Shown piece by piece: positions 8,459 through 17,180 of a stretch of DNA of 27,818 bases. Source of the stretch: CAYLJO01 sp964383905. Its GTDB lineage: Bacteria; Acidobacteriota; Blastocatellia; Pyrinomonadales; Pyrinomonadaceae. The stretch's first letter is position 1. Each line of letters begins with the position of its first letter. The stretch lies in assembly GCA_964383905.1 (NCBI GenBank), contig CAYLJO010000066.1, forward strand, positions 1-27,818, in the 5' to 3' direction. Below the pieces are notes generated by a model. The model was not told the origin of the DNA. It saw only the letters and a program-made list of their open reading frames with translations, and did not search any database. Made by a program: the position numbers and the translations under genes.

Positions 8459-10312
8459 ATGACGACCGTTGTTCTGGGCCTCTCTGCTTTTTATCACGAT
8501 TCGGCGGCGTGCCTCGTCCACGACGGCAAGATCGCCGCCGCCGCGCAGGAGGAGCGTTTCACACGCCGCAAGCACGACCGCCGCTTCCCGCATCACTCGG
8601 TCGCCTACTGTCTGAAAGAAGCGGGCATCACAATTGGGGATGTTGATTACGTGGCTTTTTATGACAAGCCGCTCGTCAAGTTCGAGCGGTTGGTGGAGAC
8701 CTACCTGGCTTACGCCCCCGTCGGCTTTGCTTCATACCTCAAAGGCGTGCCGGCATGGTTGAAAGAGAAGCTCAATCTACGGGGACTCATCCGCAAAGAA
8801 CTGGGATACAGGGGCAAGCTCCTTTTCGGCGACCATCACGAATCGCACGCGGCGAGCGCCTTTTACCCTTCGCCCTTTGAGGAGGCTGCTATCTTGACGG
8901 TTGACGGCGTGGGCGAGTGGGCCACGGCGAGCTACGGCGTCGGGCGCGGGCGCCAGCTTGAAATCTTAAAACAGATGAAGTTCCCGCACTCGCTCGGTCT
9001 TCTCTATTCGGCCTTCACGGCCTTCACGGGCTTCAAAGTCAATTCCGGCGAGTACAAGCTGATGGGTCTTGCGCCTTACGGCGAGCCGAAACACGTGGAC
9101 ACGATCCGGCGTGAGCTGGTTGACGTGCATCAGGACGGGTCGCTTCACCTGAACCTGCGCTACTTCATCTTTCCGCATCACGCGGCGAGAATGACGGGCA
9201 CAAGGTTTGACGAGCTTTTCGGCCCGCCGCGTAGACCAGAAGGCCCGATCACGCAGCGTGAGATGGACCTTGCGCGGAGCATTCAGGAGATTGTCGAAGA
9301 CGTCATTCTTCGCATGGCACGTTACGTGCACCGCGAGACCGGGATGGAAAATCTCTGCATGGCCGGGGGGGTCGCGCTCAACTGTGTGGCCAACGGGAGG
9401 CTCTTGCGTGAAGGGCCGTTCAGGCGTTTGTGGATTCAACCGGCGGCGGGCGATGCGGGCGGCGCGCTCGGCGTCAGTCTCGCCGTCTATCACCGCTACC
9501 TGGAGAAGGAACGTAACGGTCATCCGGTTGAGGACGAGAGCGGCGGCGGCGAGCGCTACTGGGATCGCATGAAAGGGGCACTGCTCGGCCCGGCGTTCGG
9601 CGAAGCCGAAATCGAGGGGTTTTTGAAAGCGAGAAACATTCCCGCCGAGCGCATCGAGCGGAACGGGTTGCCCCAGCGTGTGGCGCGACTGATTGCGGAA
9701 GAGAAGGTGATCGGGCTCATGCAAGGGCGCATGGAGTTCGGGCCGCGCGCCCTGGGGGCGCGGAGCATCATCGGCGACCCCCGCAGCCCGCGTATGCAGT
9801 CGGTGATGAACTTGAAGATCAAGTATCGCGAAAGTTTCCGCCCGTTTGCGCCGTCCGTCCTGCGCGAGCGAGTGGGCGACTACTTTGAAATGGGAGACGA
9901 CAGCCCGTACATGCTTCTCGTAGCCAACGTGCGCCCCGAGCACCGTCTTCCCGAACCGCCGGGCTCGGAAAATCTGCACGGGATAGAGAAGCTTAAAATC
10001 CCGCGCTCGACGATCCCCGCGGTCACGCACGTTGATTACTCCGCGCGCATTCAGACCGTCCGGCGCGAGACCAATCCGCTCTACTACGACATCATCAGCG
10101 CGTTCTACGAACAGACCGGTTGCCCCATCATTGTCAACACTTCTTTCAACGTGCGCGGTGAGCCGATTGTTTGCACGCCTGAGGACGCCCACCGCTGCTT
10201 CATGCGGACCGAGATGGATTATCTGGTGATGGAAAATTTCATCCTGGACAAACGCGCACAGCCGCCCCGGGAAGAGAAGGACGACTGGCGACAGGAGTTC
10301 GAGTTGGATTAA
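8459..10312 (+). CDS. O-carbamoyltransferase, NodU/CmcH/TobZ family
   Basis: 617 aa, the full length of the family. These enzymes make carbamoyladenylate from carbamoyl phosphate and ATP in a YrdC-like domain and pass the carbamoyl group to a hydroxyl in a Kae1-like domain. The sequence shows the start VLGLSAFYHDSAACLVHDGKI and QEERFTRRKHD (30-40). Metal- and substrate-binding HHESHAASAFYPS covers 126-138, followed by LTVDGVGEW, MAGGVALNCVANG, and the C-terminal signatures EFGPRALGARSIIGDPR and NTSFNVRGEPIV. All expected blocks are intact, so it should be active. The acceptor is unknown: known family members modify Nod factors, cephamycin, tobramycin, novobiocin and saxitoxin. Surrounding membrane genes and the absence of polyketide or peptide synthetase genes suggest a cell-surface glycan or lipid, but this is inference. 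Confidence 0.95.
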   Translation: MTTVVLGLSAFYHDSAACLVHDGKIAAAAQEERFTRRKHDRRFPHHSVAYCLKEAGITIGDVDYVAFYDKPLVKFERLVETYLAYAPVGFASYLKGVPAWLKEKLNLRGLIRKELGYRGKLLFGDHHESHAASAFYPSPFEEAAILTVDGVGEWATASYGVGRGRQLEILKQMKFPHSLGLLYSAFTAFTGFKVNSGEYKLMGLAPYGEPKHVDTIRRELVDVHQDGSLHLNLRYFIFPHHAARMTGTRFDELFGPPRRPEGPITQREMDLARSIQEIVEDVILRMARYVHRETGMENLCMAGGVALNCVANGRLLREGPFRRLWIQPAAGDAGGALGVSLAVYHRYLEKERNGHPVEDESGGGERYWDRMKGALLGPAFGEAEIEGFLKARNIPAERIERNGLPQRVARLIAEEKVIGLMQGRMEFGPRALGARSIIGDPRSPRMQSVMNLKIKYRESFRPFAPSVLRERVGDYFEMGDDSPYMLLVANVRPEHRLPEPPGSENLHGIEKLKIPRSTIPAVTHVDYSARIQTVRRETNPLYYDIISAFYEQTGCPIIVNTSFNVRGEPIVCTPEDAHRCFMRTEMDYLVMENFILDKRAQPPREEKDDWRQEFELD

Positions 10313-10318
10313 ACGATC

Positions 10319-10714
10319 GTGTCAGTCTACCAACAAAACGGCAGGAAATTCGGTTTCACGATGGCGGCTGCGTTGAGCCTCTTTGCGCTTATCTTTCTCT
10401 ATAAGCAGCGCGCGACCGCCGCGACAATCTTCGGCTTCATTGCGGCCTGCTTCATGCTCTTTGCCCTCATTGCTCCAAAACTGCTTGGGCCGGTTGAGAC
10501 GGTGTGGATGGGCTTCGCGCGCGCGCTCGGCGCAACCAACACGCGAATTATCATGGGCCTCATCTACTTCCTCATCTTCATCCCGCTCGGGCTCCTGTTC
10601 AAAGCCCTCGGGCGAGACGAGATGCGACGCCGCTGGGCTTCGGGCGCTGAAACAAACTGGGAAGAATACCGGCCGCACCAGCGCAACTCCCGCCACTATG
10701 AAAACATGTTCTAA
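10319..10714 (+). CDS. SxtJ-family membrane protein
   Basis: 131 aa, GTG start six bases after the carbamoyltransferase stop, so surely cotranscribed and probably translationally coupled. Three hydrophobic helices are visible (about 11-28, 33-55 and 78-98). A charged C-terminal tail follows, with RRRWASGAETNWEEYRP and HYENMF, a pattern typical of SxtJ proteins. SxtJ is named from the saxitoxin gene cluster, where it neighbours the carbamoyltransferase; its biochemical role has not been established to my knowledge. The constant pairing suggests a membrane partner that docks the soluble transferase or presents its substrate. The WxxxG...R tail could be the contact surface. No Shine-Dalgarno stands out. 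Confidence 0.88.
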   Translation: MSVYQQNGRKFGFTMAAALSLFALIFLYKQRATAATIFGFIAACFMLFALIAPKLLGPVETVWMGFARALGATNTRIIMGLIYFLIFIPLGLLFKALGRDEMRRRWASGAETNWEEYRPHQRNSRHYENMF

Positions 10715-10824
10715 ACGAAAGCAGCACCGATTCGTGGGATCGGGGATGAGCTACTTTCGCCGGCGATCGGCGGCTGGGCTACAGCGGTTTGCAAATGGAT
10801 GCGACCCATGCAGAGGAATTGTAG

Positions 10825-10883
10825 GGGCAGGGACAAGAGCACAAGAGCGGAGATGCTCCGCTCTTGTGCTCTTGTCCCTGCCC
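10825..10883. repeat. Perfect 28-bp-arm inverted repeat in a MITE-like setting
   Basis: Arms 10825-10852 and 10856-10883 are perfectly complementary around a 3-nt loop (ATG). Each arm contains a tandem octamer (ACAAGAGC twice). Weaker outer arms lie further out: TTTGCAAATGG at 10788-10798 pairs with CCAATTGCAAA at 10904-10914 with one mismatch, and ACAG/CTGT lie just beyond. The hairpin sits between the SxtJ gene and the convergent antiporter gene, in a 330-bp stretch that has no gene. It can act as a terminator for both. The nested arms also suggest a small non-autonomous repeat element. Confidence 0.8.
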
Positions 10884-11044
10884 GCGTTTTCGAGAGGCCA
10901 CAGCCAATTGCAAACTGTATTGCGCAAGGCGTCCGCCACGGCCGAGCCACGCAGCAACGGCAATCGGCAGGTCATTTGACCCGTCCGTAGTCCGAGCAGG
11001 ACGGCAACCGCTCTCTTCACAACACTTTTCTTTGCCACGGTGAG

Positions 11045-13300
11045 TTATGAATTGACGATCATTAGTGAGCAGGGCGTTCGTTCGAGAAGAACCGCGACGC
11101 CGTGGCCGAAAAACAGCTTCTCCCCGGGGCGCACTTTCACGCCGAGCACGACGAGGTTATGCCGGCCGCGCCTGATCTGGCGCAGGATGGCCGCCTCCGG
11201 CGCACGTCGAGTCTTGACAAGCGTAGTCACCTGCACCCCCTCTCGTTCACCCAGCGCCTGAATATCTCTGACCAGCGCATGCCCCGCGTTGAGGTGCTCC
11301 TGCGACCGGCGCAGCACAAGGGTCTCATTTGGCGGTGGCGAAACGTGCATCGCTGTCACTTTCGAATGGCACGCCTTGGCGATCATGATGGCAATCTCTG
11401 CGGCGCGCCGTGAGTAGTCTGTCCCTGTCGTCGGCACGAGGATATTGAGCGAGCGCATTAGCGCCTTCGGCAGGTGGCCCTCCTTCGCCACCACGATGGC
11501 CATCGCCCCCTTAAAGTCATGAACAAGCTTTTCCAGCGAAATGTTAAACGTATTTTGCTGGTCGCCGTTGCCGGAGAGCGCGTGCTCGATGCCTAAGAAG
11601 AGCATGTCATAACCCTTCTTTACTTCGGTCAGAATCGCCTTGGAACTCTCTTCGCCGGAGGCTTGATTCGTGATTACGGAGGGGGTGGTCGTCGCCGACT
11701 CGCCATCGCCGCTTCGGCTCTGTGTGATGCGTGAAGCAAACTCGACGGACATTTTAACCAGATCACCGGAGTTCTGCTGCGCGATTGACGGTTGCGAGTT
11801 CGCCCTTCGGCTCAGATCCAGCACCGTCGTCATGACGTGGCGGCTGCCCGCAAACAGTCCCGCCAGGATCGAGGCGAGCCGCCCGTCTTCACTTTTATCG
11901 ACCGTCACCAGCAGCCTCTCGATCTTGGGTACAAAATCCTTGGCCTGCGCGGCCTCGCGCTCGAGCCGCTTTCTCTCCTCGCCCGTCGGCGGGATGCGTG
12001 TTAAGGCCCACCGGAGCAGCGGCGGCGTCACCATCGTTGTCGTGATCGCCATCACGACGATTAGCGTAAAGATGTCACGGCTGAGGACCCCCATTGAGAG
12101 CCCGATGGTGGCGACGATCACTTCCGTCGTGCCGCGCGCGTTCATCCCGATGGCGAGCGCCGTCGCTTCGCGGCCGCTCAAACGGCCCAGCCGCCCGCCG
12201 ATATAGCAGCCGACCAACTTGCCGAAACTCGCCACCGCAATCAACCCGAGCGCGAGCTTGATTAACGAGAAACTCGTCAGGACGCTGAGATCAATCGAGA
12301 GGCCGGCGACGGCGAAGAAGATCGGCGCGAAGAGGGCAATGATCAGGCCACGGAGCTGCTCTTCAATATGCTTCGTCAGAATAGGAGACTGCCCGACGAG
12401 GATGCCAACGACGAATGCCCCAAGAACCGTGTGGACGCCGATGTAGTTGGTGAGGAGAGCCATCAAACACATCAGGACCAGGATGGCCGTGATGACGGGC
12501 ATCTCGATACTGAAGTGATCGTTGGTCCAGCGGATGATGTACGCCACCCACCTGCGCCCGACGGTGAAGCTGAAGGCGAGAAACACGACCGTTCCGAGAA
12601 AGGCAAAGCCGACGTCTCTGACATTGACGGCCCCTTCGGACGCGATCCCGCCGATGATGGCGATAATGATCCACGCGATGGTGTCATCAAGGATGGCCGT
12701 GGCGAGGATGATCTGCCCGATAGTGCGGCGCATGAAGTCAACCTCCATGATGACCATCGCCACAATCTTGACCGACGAGATGGACAACGCGGTCGCCAGA
12801 AAAAGCGCGGTCAGCAGACGCTGCGACGGGTCGGGAAGCATTGAAGCGGGCAGGAACTGGCCCAGGAGGTAGCCGCAAGTGAACGGAAAGATGATGCCGC
12901 AGAGGGAGGAGAACAGCGCCGTGGTTCCCGTCCTTCTGACCAGCGTGAGGTCAGTTTCCATCCCGGTCAGCAGGAGGAGCATCAACACCCCCAGCTGCGA
13001 GATGGCGTCGATCATCTTTTTCTGTTCGGGCGAATTGGGGAAGACCCATTGATAAGCGTCGGGCCAGAGCGCGCCGAGCACCGACGGCCCGATGATGATT
13101 CCCGCAATCAACTGGCCCATCACGGCCGGTTGGCCCAGTCGCTGCATCACCTCCCCGAGCAGCCGCCCGACAAAGAGCATGAGGACGATCTCGGCGATAA
13201 AGACCGTGACCATGTGCTCCGCCGAGTGGGCAGCTTTGCCCGCGGGCGCTTCCGCCAGCGCGAAAAGACCGAGAATGACACTTTGCTTTACGTAGAACAT
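11045..13300 (-). CDS. CPA2-type cation/proton antiporter with universal-stress-like domains
   Basis: 751 aa. Residues 30 to about 440 form the multi-helix Na+/H+ (or K+/H+) exchanger core. Visible signs are GQPAVMGQLIAGIIIGPSVLG (58-78, split-loop region), LMLLLLTGMETD, and the ion-binding acidic pair Asp205-Asp206 in TAILDDTIAW. GVHTVLGAFVVGILV and the late NARGTTEVIVATIG are also typical. The cytoplasmic tail (about 465-751) resembles two UspA-like units. The last one ends with VVLGVKVRPGEKLFFGHG and LLERTPCSLMIV, close to the nucleotide-binding GxxGxxLFGS signature of Usp proteins. Such fusions occur in CPA2 transporters, where the tail is thought to regulate transport. The first ATG is preceded by GGAAAGAG. 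The ion transported cannot be deduced. The gene is flanked on its 5' side by the remnant of an AraC-type regulator. Confidence 0.92.
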   Translation of the reverse strand: MFYVKQSVILGLFALAEAPAGKAAHSAEHMVTVFIAEIVLMLFVGRLLGEVMQRLGQPAVMGQLIAGIIIGPSVLGALWPDAYQWVFPNSPEQKKMIDAISQLGVLMLLLLTGMETDLTLVRRTGTTALFSSLCGIIFPFTCGYLLGQFLPASMLPDPSQRLLTALFLATALSISSVKIVAMVIMEVDFMRRTIGQIILATAILDDTIAWIIIAIIGGIASEGAVNVRDVGFAFLGTVVFLAFSFTVGRRWVAYIIRWTNDHFSIEMPVITAILVLMCLMALLTNYIGVHTVLGAFVVGILVGQSPILTKHIEEQLRGLIIALFAPIFFAVAGLSIDLSVLTSFSLIKLALGLIAVASFGKLVGCYIGGRLGRLSGREATALAIGMNARGTTEVIVATIGLSMGVLSRDIFTLIVVMAITTTMVTPPLLRWALTRIPPTGEERKRLEREAAQAKDFVPKIERLLVTVDKSEDGRLASILAGLFAGSRHVMTTVLDLSRRANSQPSIAQQNSGDLVKMSVEFASRITQSRSGDGESATTTPSVITNQASGEESSKAILTEVKKGYDMLFLGIEHALSGNGDQQNTFNISLEKLVHDFKGAMAIVVAKEGHLPKALMRSLNILVPTTGTDYSRRAAEIAIMIAKACHSKVTAMHVSPPPNETLVLRRSQEHLNAGHALVRDIQALGEREGVQVTTLVKTRRAPEAAILRQIRRGRHNLVVLGVKVRPGEKLFFGHGVAVLLERTPCSLMIVNS

Positions 13301-13523
13301 CTCTTTCCGTACTTAGAAGCCTGATCTTACCTCTTTGACCGGCTGTCTAAAAAGGCTGGTTTTGCACCGGCACACCTTCCGTTGAATCCGGCGACCTACT
13401 CCCCCGCAAAATTGATCTCCGGCTCAAGCCTGAGCGTGGCCTTAATCGAGTTAGTAAGAATAATAATCAGTCACAACCTATTGTGAAGCCCTGCGTATTC
13501 CTGGGGGGGCGCCTTGTCTGATC

Positions 13524-13769
13524 TCACGCCCTATCAGCACGGCTGCGCCCCTCTTTTAAATGGAAATGAGCACAGCCACTGGCCGGTTGTTTCAACGCCC
13601 ACGGCGCGGTGAATTCGCTGTAGCAGAAGACCTGCCCCTGGAAATGGAGCGGTTTCAGGACAGCAGTCAACACATCGGAATCCTCATTCGGGTAAGGGAT
13701 CTTCATCTTCGGCAGCTCCAAGTATAACGCCATCGTTGGTCGAGACCAATCATATCGTGACGACTTCAC
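13524..13769 (-). pseudogene. AraC-family regulator remnant (cupin-type N-terminal domain)
   Basis: The 81-aa frame includes DSDVLTAVLKPLHFQGQVFC, then SEFTAPWALKQPASG and CAHFHL. This is the characteristic start of the cupin-like ligand-binding domain of one AraC-type regulator class. The frame stops soon after CAHFHL. Shifting by one base in the adjacent A-run lets it continue as KRGAAVLIGREIRQGAPP to about 13450, in keeping with that domain. No helix-turn-helix part follows before the antiporter gene. The gene is thus both frameshifted and truncated. The flanking stretches 13301-13523 and 13770-14000 show nothing else I can support. Confidence 0.55.
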
Positions 13770-14000
13770 CCTTCCGTACCAGTCATCAGTAGAGAACCGG
13801 AGAAACTGGCAGGTATAAGTTATGTGTGCGTAACCGGGCGCTTGGCGGGTGAATTTTATAGGAAAGCTTTTTCAGGAAGAGCGGCTATAATCAACAATTT
13901 CCCCGCCCCACTTGTAGACCTGTTAAAATACCTTTAAGATTGGCGCCCGAGATTTTGCTACTTCACCCTGCGGCAAAAGCACAGCCGCGACCTGACACCC

Positions 14001-15788
14001 ATGAAAAGAGCCCATCTACTCAAAACGATCTTTTCCTTCTTTCTGCTACTGATCCCCGCTTACGCCTCGGCGAGAGAGAGCTGGACGAGCGTCCGCTCAA
14101 AAAACTTCGTGCTGATCGGCAATGCGGGTGAGAGCGAGATACGTAAGGTTGCGACCCGGCTCGAATTGTTTCGTCAATTTATCTCACAGCTGTTCCCGCA
14201 CACGCGTATCGAGACACCGGTGCCTACCACCGTGATTGTCTTTAAGAACCACGATTCATTTAAACCCTTCAAACCCAAGTACAACGGGAAGACGCAGGAG
14301 CTGGTGGGAGGCTACTTCTTATCCGGCTCGGACGTAAACTACATTGCGGTCACAACGGAGGCTCGCGGCCTCAGCCCTTATGAGGTGATCTTCCATGAAT
14401 TCGAGCACTTTATCATCGAAAACAATCTCAGGCGTGCGCCCCTCTGGCTGAACGAAGGCCTCGCCGAATTCTACAGCACCTTTGATACGCTGGACGGTGA
14501 CCAGAAGATCATGCTCGGCAAATTTATCGGGAGGCACCTCGCCGAGCTAAAAAGCGCAAGCATCATACCCCTTAAGACGCTGCTCACCGTCGATCACAAC
14601 TCGCCGTACTACCGACAGGGCCACAAGATGGGGATCTTCTACGCGGAGGCGTGGGCACTGGTCCACTACCTGATGCTCGGGAATCAGGAAAAGCGGCAGC
14701 CGCAGCTCAGTCGCTTCATCAGTCAGTTGAATACGGACGTGCCGCTCGAAGAGAGTTTCCGGCAATCGTTTCAGACCGACTACAAGGGGATGGAGGATGA
14801 GCTGCGCTCATACATCAGTAGGTTCGCATTCCCGGCGGTGACTTACCGGCTCAAGAGGCAGCTTGACGCCACGACAGAGATGCAGAGCGCGCCGATGTCG
14901 GAGGCGGAAGTCCAGTATTATCTCGGCGACCTCCTGTTGTGCTTCAGACGGTTTGATGAGGCCGAAGAGCGCCTGCAAAAGTCTGTCGAGATGGACCCTC
15001 ACTTTGCGGCGAGCCGGATTTCCCTGGGCGTCCTGCGGCTCAGCCAACACCGGCCCGCGGAGGCCAGGAAGCTAATGCAGGCCGCCATCGACATCGACCC
15101 GCGGAATTACCTGGGCCATTACTATTACGCTTACGCTCTGGCCGAAGATCGGCAGTACGACGAGGCAGTCGCATCCTACAAGCAGTCGATCGCTCTCAGG
15201 AATGATGTGTGGAAGACGCACGCCGAGCTCGGCTACGTGTATCTCAGGTTAGGGCGAGACGATGAGGCCCTCGCCTCATTCCAGCAGGCGGTCCGCCTCG
15301 AGCCGAGAAACCAGTCCCTCTACCGGAGCATCAGCTATGCCTGCCTGCGCATGGCACGCGGCACCCTTGCCGCCAACTACGCCATGGCCTATATCCGGCT
15401 ACAGGGTTGGCGCGATAAACACTCGCCGTACATGATCCTCGCAGCATATTTCGGGTACAGGCAGTCTCACGCCGACGAAGCCGCCGGCAAGATTCTTGAC
15501 GAAGCTTCGGGGAAGCTTGAAACCTCCGATTGGCCTTATCCGGTCGTGCGTTATCTGCAACACGCCATCAACATGGAGGAGCTTCTCAAGCAGGCGACCG
15601 ATAACGATAAACTGACTGAAGCGCATGCCTACGCGGGGCTGGATTTATCGCTCGGCGGCAACCGCGATGCGGCCCTACCACACCTCCGCTGGGTCAAAGA
15701 GAACGGTAATAAAAACTTCGTCGAGTACCCTCTGGCGTTGGCCGAACTGGGCCGCATCGAAGGCCCGTCTAAAGATTCAGCCAAGTAG
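14001..15788 (+). CDS. Secreted gluzincin metallopeptidase with TPR repeats (DUF1570-like)
   Basis: 595 aa. A Sec signal peptide (MKRAHLLKTIFSFFLLLIPAYASA) precedes WTSVRSKNFVLIGNAGE, the usual opening of this family. The zinc site is HEFEH (132-136), with the third ligand probably Glu152 in PLWLNEGLAEFYS. From about residue 300 several tetratricopeptide units appear (for example YYLGDLLLCFRRFDEAEERL, HYYYAYALAEDRQYDEAVAS and ELGYVYLRLGRDDEALASF), likely for protein binding. The combination is common in Acidobacteriota-like genomes as periplasmic peptidases of unknown target. All three metal ligands are present. The gene is monocistronic, with a TATAAT-like hexamer near 13886 but no convincing -35. 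Confidence 0.88.
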   Translation: MKRAHLLKTIFSFFLLLIPAYASARESWTSVRSKNFVLIGNAGESEIRKVATRLELFRQFISQLFPHTRIETPVPTTVIVFKNHDSFKPFKPKYNGKTQELVGGYFLSGSDVNYIAVTTEARGLSPYEVIFHEFEHFIIENNLRRAPLWLNEGLAEFYSTFDTLDGDQKIMLGKFIGRHLAELKSASIIPLKTLLTVDHNSPYYRQGHKMGIFYAEAWALVHYLMLGNQEKRQPQLSRFISQLNTDVPLEESFRQSFQTDYKGMEDELRSYISRFAFPAVTYRLKRQLDATTEMQSAPMSEAEVQYYLGDLLLCFRRFDEAEERLQKSVEMDPHFAASRISLGVLRLSQHRPAEARKLMQAAIDIDPRNYLGHYYYAYALAEDRQYDEAVASYKQSIALRNDVWKTHAELGYVYLRLGRDDEALASFQQAVRLEPRNQSLYRSISYACLRMARGTLAANYAMAYIRLQGWRDKHSPYMILAAYFGYRQSHADEAAGKILDEASGKLETSDWPYPVVRYLQHAINMEELLKQATDNDKLTEAHAYAGLDLSLGGNRDAALPHLRWVKENGNKNFVEYPLALAELGRIEGPSKDSAK

Positions 15789-16031
15789 GCCCGTGAACAG
15801 TTACCGGCGACCGGCTGATCACTTGCCGGCGACATAGCTCGGACGCGTAAGTCTGCTGTGGCTCGGGTTTCCTCCGGCCGCCTGGAATCCGCTCAACGTC
15901 AGGGTAGGGTAGCAATCTAAACCCGGCCGATCACCCTGCCCTGCAAACCATGAGGCAACCCGGACACCCGGGAAGGCTCTCTAAATGACAGCCCCTCTTG
16001 TGATCGCGGTTTTTGCCAGGGGAGGTGGGAA

Positions 16032-16622
16032 GTGGCCGTCAAAAATTGGAGGCGATTCGCGCCATTCTATTTTTATACAACGGTCGCCTTCTGCCTGTGG
16101 ACGGCGGCGGCGGTCACCGAAGCGCACTCGACTACGAGCATATTGCTGCTGCTCGTTTTAGGCTTTTTGAGCTGGGGGTTGGTCGAGTACGGCCTGCACC
16201 GCTTGATCTTCCACTATGATGCGCGATCAGAGCTCTCCCGCCATCTGGTCTATAAGCTGCACTTATCACACCATGAACAGCCCCGGTCGGCAGATAAGCT
16301 CTTTGCGCGTCTCTCGATGAGCGTGCCCATCGCTGTAGGCTACTTCCTTTTGACGTGGGCTCTTGTGCGCAGTTGGCAGATAACGGCCTATCTTTTCACC
16401 GGCCTGCTTGCCGGCTACTTCAGCTACGAGTGGTTACATTATCAAGCGCATCACGGTCGCCCGCGCCTGCGCCTCTTCAGGTATCTAAAAAAGTACCATT
16501 TGCTGCATCATCATCAGACGCCCAACCTCCGCTTCGGAGTTACGTCACCATTTCTTGATTACTTGTTTGGCACATACCAATCGACAGGCAGATCCGCTCC
16601 ACGGGCTAAAGTTCGTGCTTAG
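16032..16622 (+). CDS. Fatty acid hydroxylase / sterol desaturase superfamily membrane enzyme
   Basis: 196 aa, GTG start chosen because GGAGG precedes it at a proper distance (16021-16025). The superfamily uses a di-iron centre held by histidine boxes in a membrane protein to hydroxylate or desaturate lipids. The boxes are HRLIFH (56-61), HLSHH (77-81), HYQAHH (136-141) and HLLHHH (156-161). About four hydrophobic helices lie between them. The spacing matches bacterial fatty-acid-hydroxylase-like and carotenoid-hydroxylase-like proteins. The exact lipid substrate is not predictable. The 243-bp stretch upstream has a short CCCGG/CCGGG hairpin (15959-15972) and no recognised riboswitch. Confidence 0.9.
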   Translation: MAVKNWRRFAPFYFYTTVAFCLWTAAAVTEAHSTTSILLLLVLGFLSWGLVEYGLHRLIFHYDARSELSRHLVYKLHLSHHEQPRSADKLFARLSMSVPIAVGYFLLTWALVRSWQITAYLFTGLLAGYFSYEWLHYQAHHGRPRLRLFRYLKKYHLLHHHQTPNLRFGVTSPFLDYLFGTYQSTGRSAPRAKVRA

Positions 16623-16657
16623 CTGTGCCCGATATTTATCTCGGAAGATAAACACAG
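16622..16657. terminator. Bidirectional A/T-stem hairpin between convergent genes
   Basis: TTTATCT (16635-16641) and AGATAAA (16646-16652) form a 7-bp stem around CGGA. Outer arms CTGTG (16622-16626) and CACAG (16653-16657) extend it across an internal loop. It fills exactly the 35-bp gap between the hydroxylase-like gene and the minus-strand small gene, so it probably terminates both. Confidence 0.55.
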
Positions 16658-17002
16658 TCAATTATTGGCTGCATTGTCCCGTGGGTGCTTCATGTCAATC
16701 TCATACCATTGACTCCACCTGCGGTCGCCCTTCTTTTTAAGCTCCTGAGGTGTCACAAGGTATCGCACCATGGTCTTACCCTCTTCACATTCCAGCTCGG
16801 CCGTGAACATGATCCCATGCAGAGATGAGCTGACAAAATAGGGCGTAAACCTGGTGCGAATCTCTCCCTCATAAGAGAGGAACTTGAACGATTGACGCTT
16901 GAGTCTTTTGCGTTTCATGTGCCGGGCGGTGTCGACGAGAAAATTTCTTATCTCTTCGGAAAAAGGCACTCCGCTGTACATCAGGCAATGAAAATCCAAC
17001 AT
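16658..17002 (-). CDS. Conserved-looking hypothetical protein, 114 aa
   Basis: Not recognised. It has no signal peptide and no membrane segment. It is basic in the middle (RHMKRKRLKRQSFKF) and rich in aromatic and charged residues later (RWSQWYEIDMKH). Internal segments such as FTPYFVSSSLHGIMFTAELE look like a compact alpha/beta domain. The start is supported by AAAGGA eight bases upstream of the ATG. It is divergent from the S9 peptidase gene, 178 bp away, and converges on the hydroxylase-like gene. Good ribosome binding site and clean length argue that it is a real gene. Confidence 0.6.
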   Translation of the reverse strand: MLDFHCLMYSGVPFSEEIRNFLVDTARHMKRKRLKRQSFKFLSYEGEIRTRFTPYFVSSSLHGIMFTAELECEEGKTMVRYLVTPQELKKKGDRRWSQWYEIDMKHPRDNAANN

Positions 17003-17180
17003 CTATCGATTCCTTTACTGCTATGACGGATACCGCTTGCGTCAGGGGCAGTTCTCATATAGCCTTTCATGCCGCCGAAATATTCTTCACCGCCTCATTA
17101 TATGTCGCTCAGGGCGTTTTGTTGACCGGGCCGTAGCATTTGGTCAGATATCATAGAACGGGTATAGAAGGAGATAGAGG

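Noticed and set aside
8966..10192. 408-codon open frame antisense to the carbamoyltransferase
   Set aside because: It is a composition-driven shadow of a high-GC gene, has no family motif, and the plus-strand gene is intact and well recognised.
12368..12844. 158-codon plus-strand frame rich in Asp/Arg/His within the antiporter gene
   Set aside because: Low-complexity antisense shadow without a ribosome binding site; the antiporter on the other strand is certain.
15931..15978. c-di-GMP or similar riboswitch before the hydroxylase-like gene
   Set aside because: GCAAACC and a short CCCGG hairpin recall the class I aptamer, but the second conserved segment (GGGACGCAAAGCC) and the overall fold are absent.
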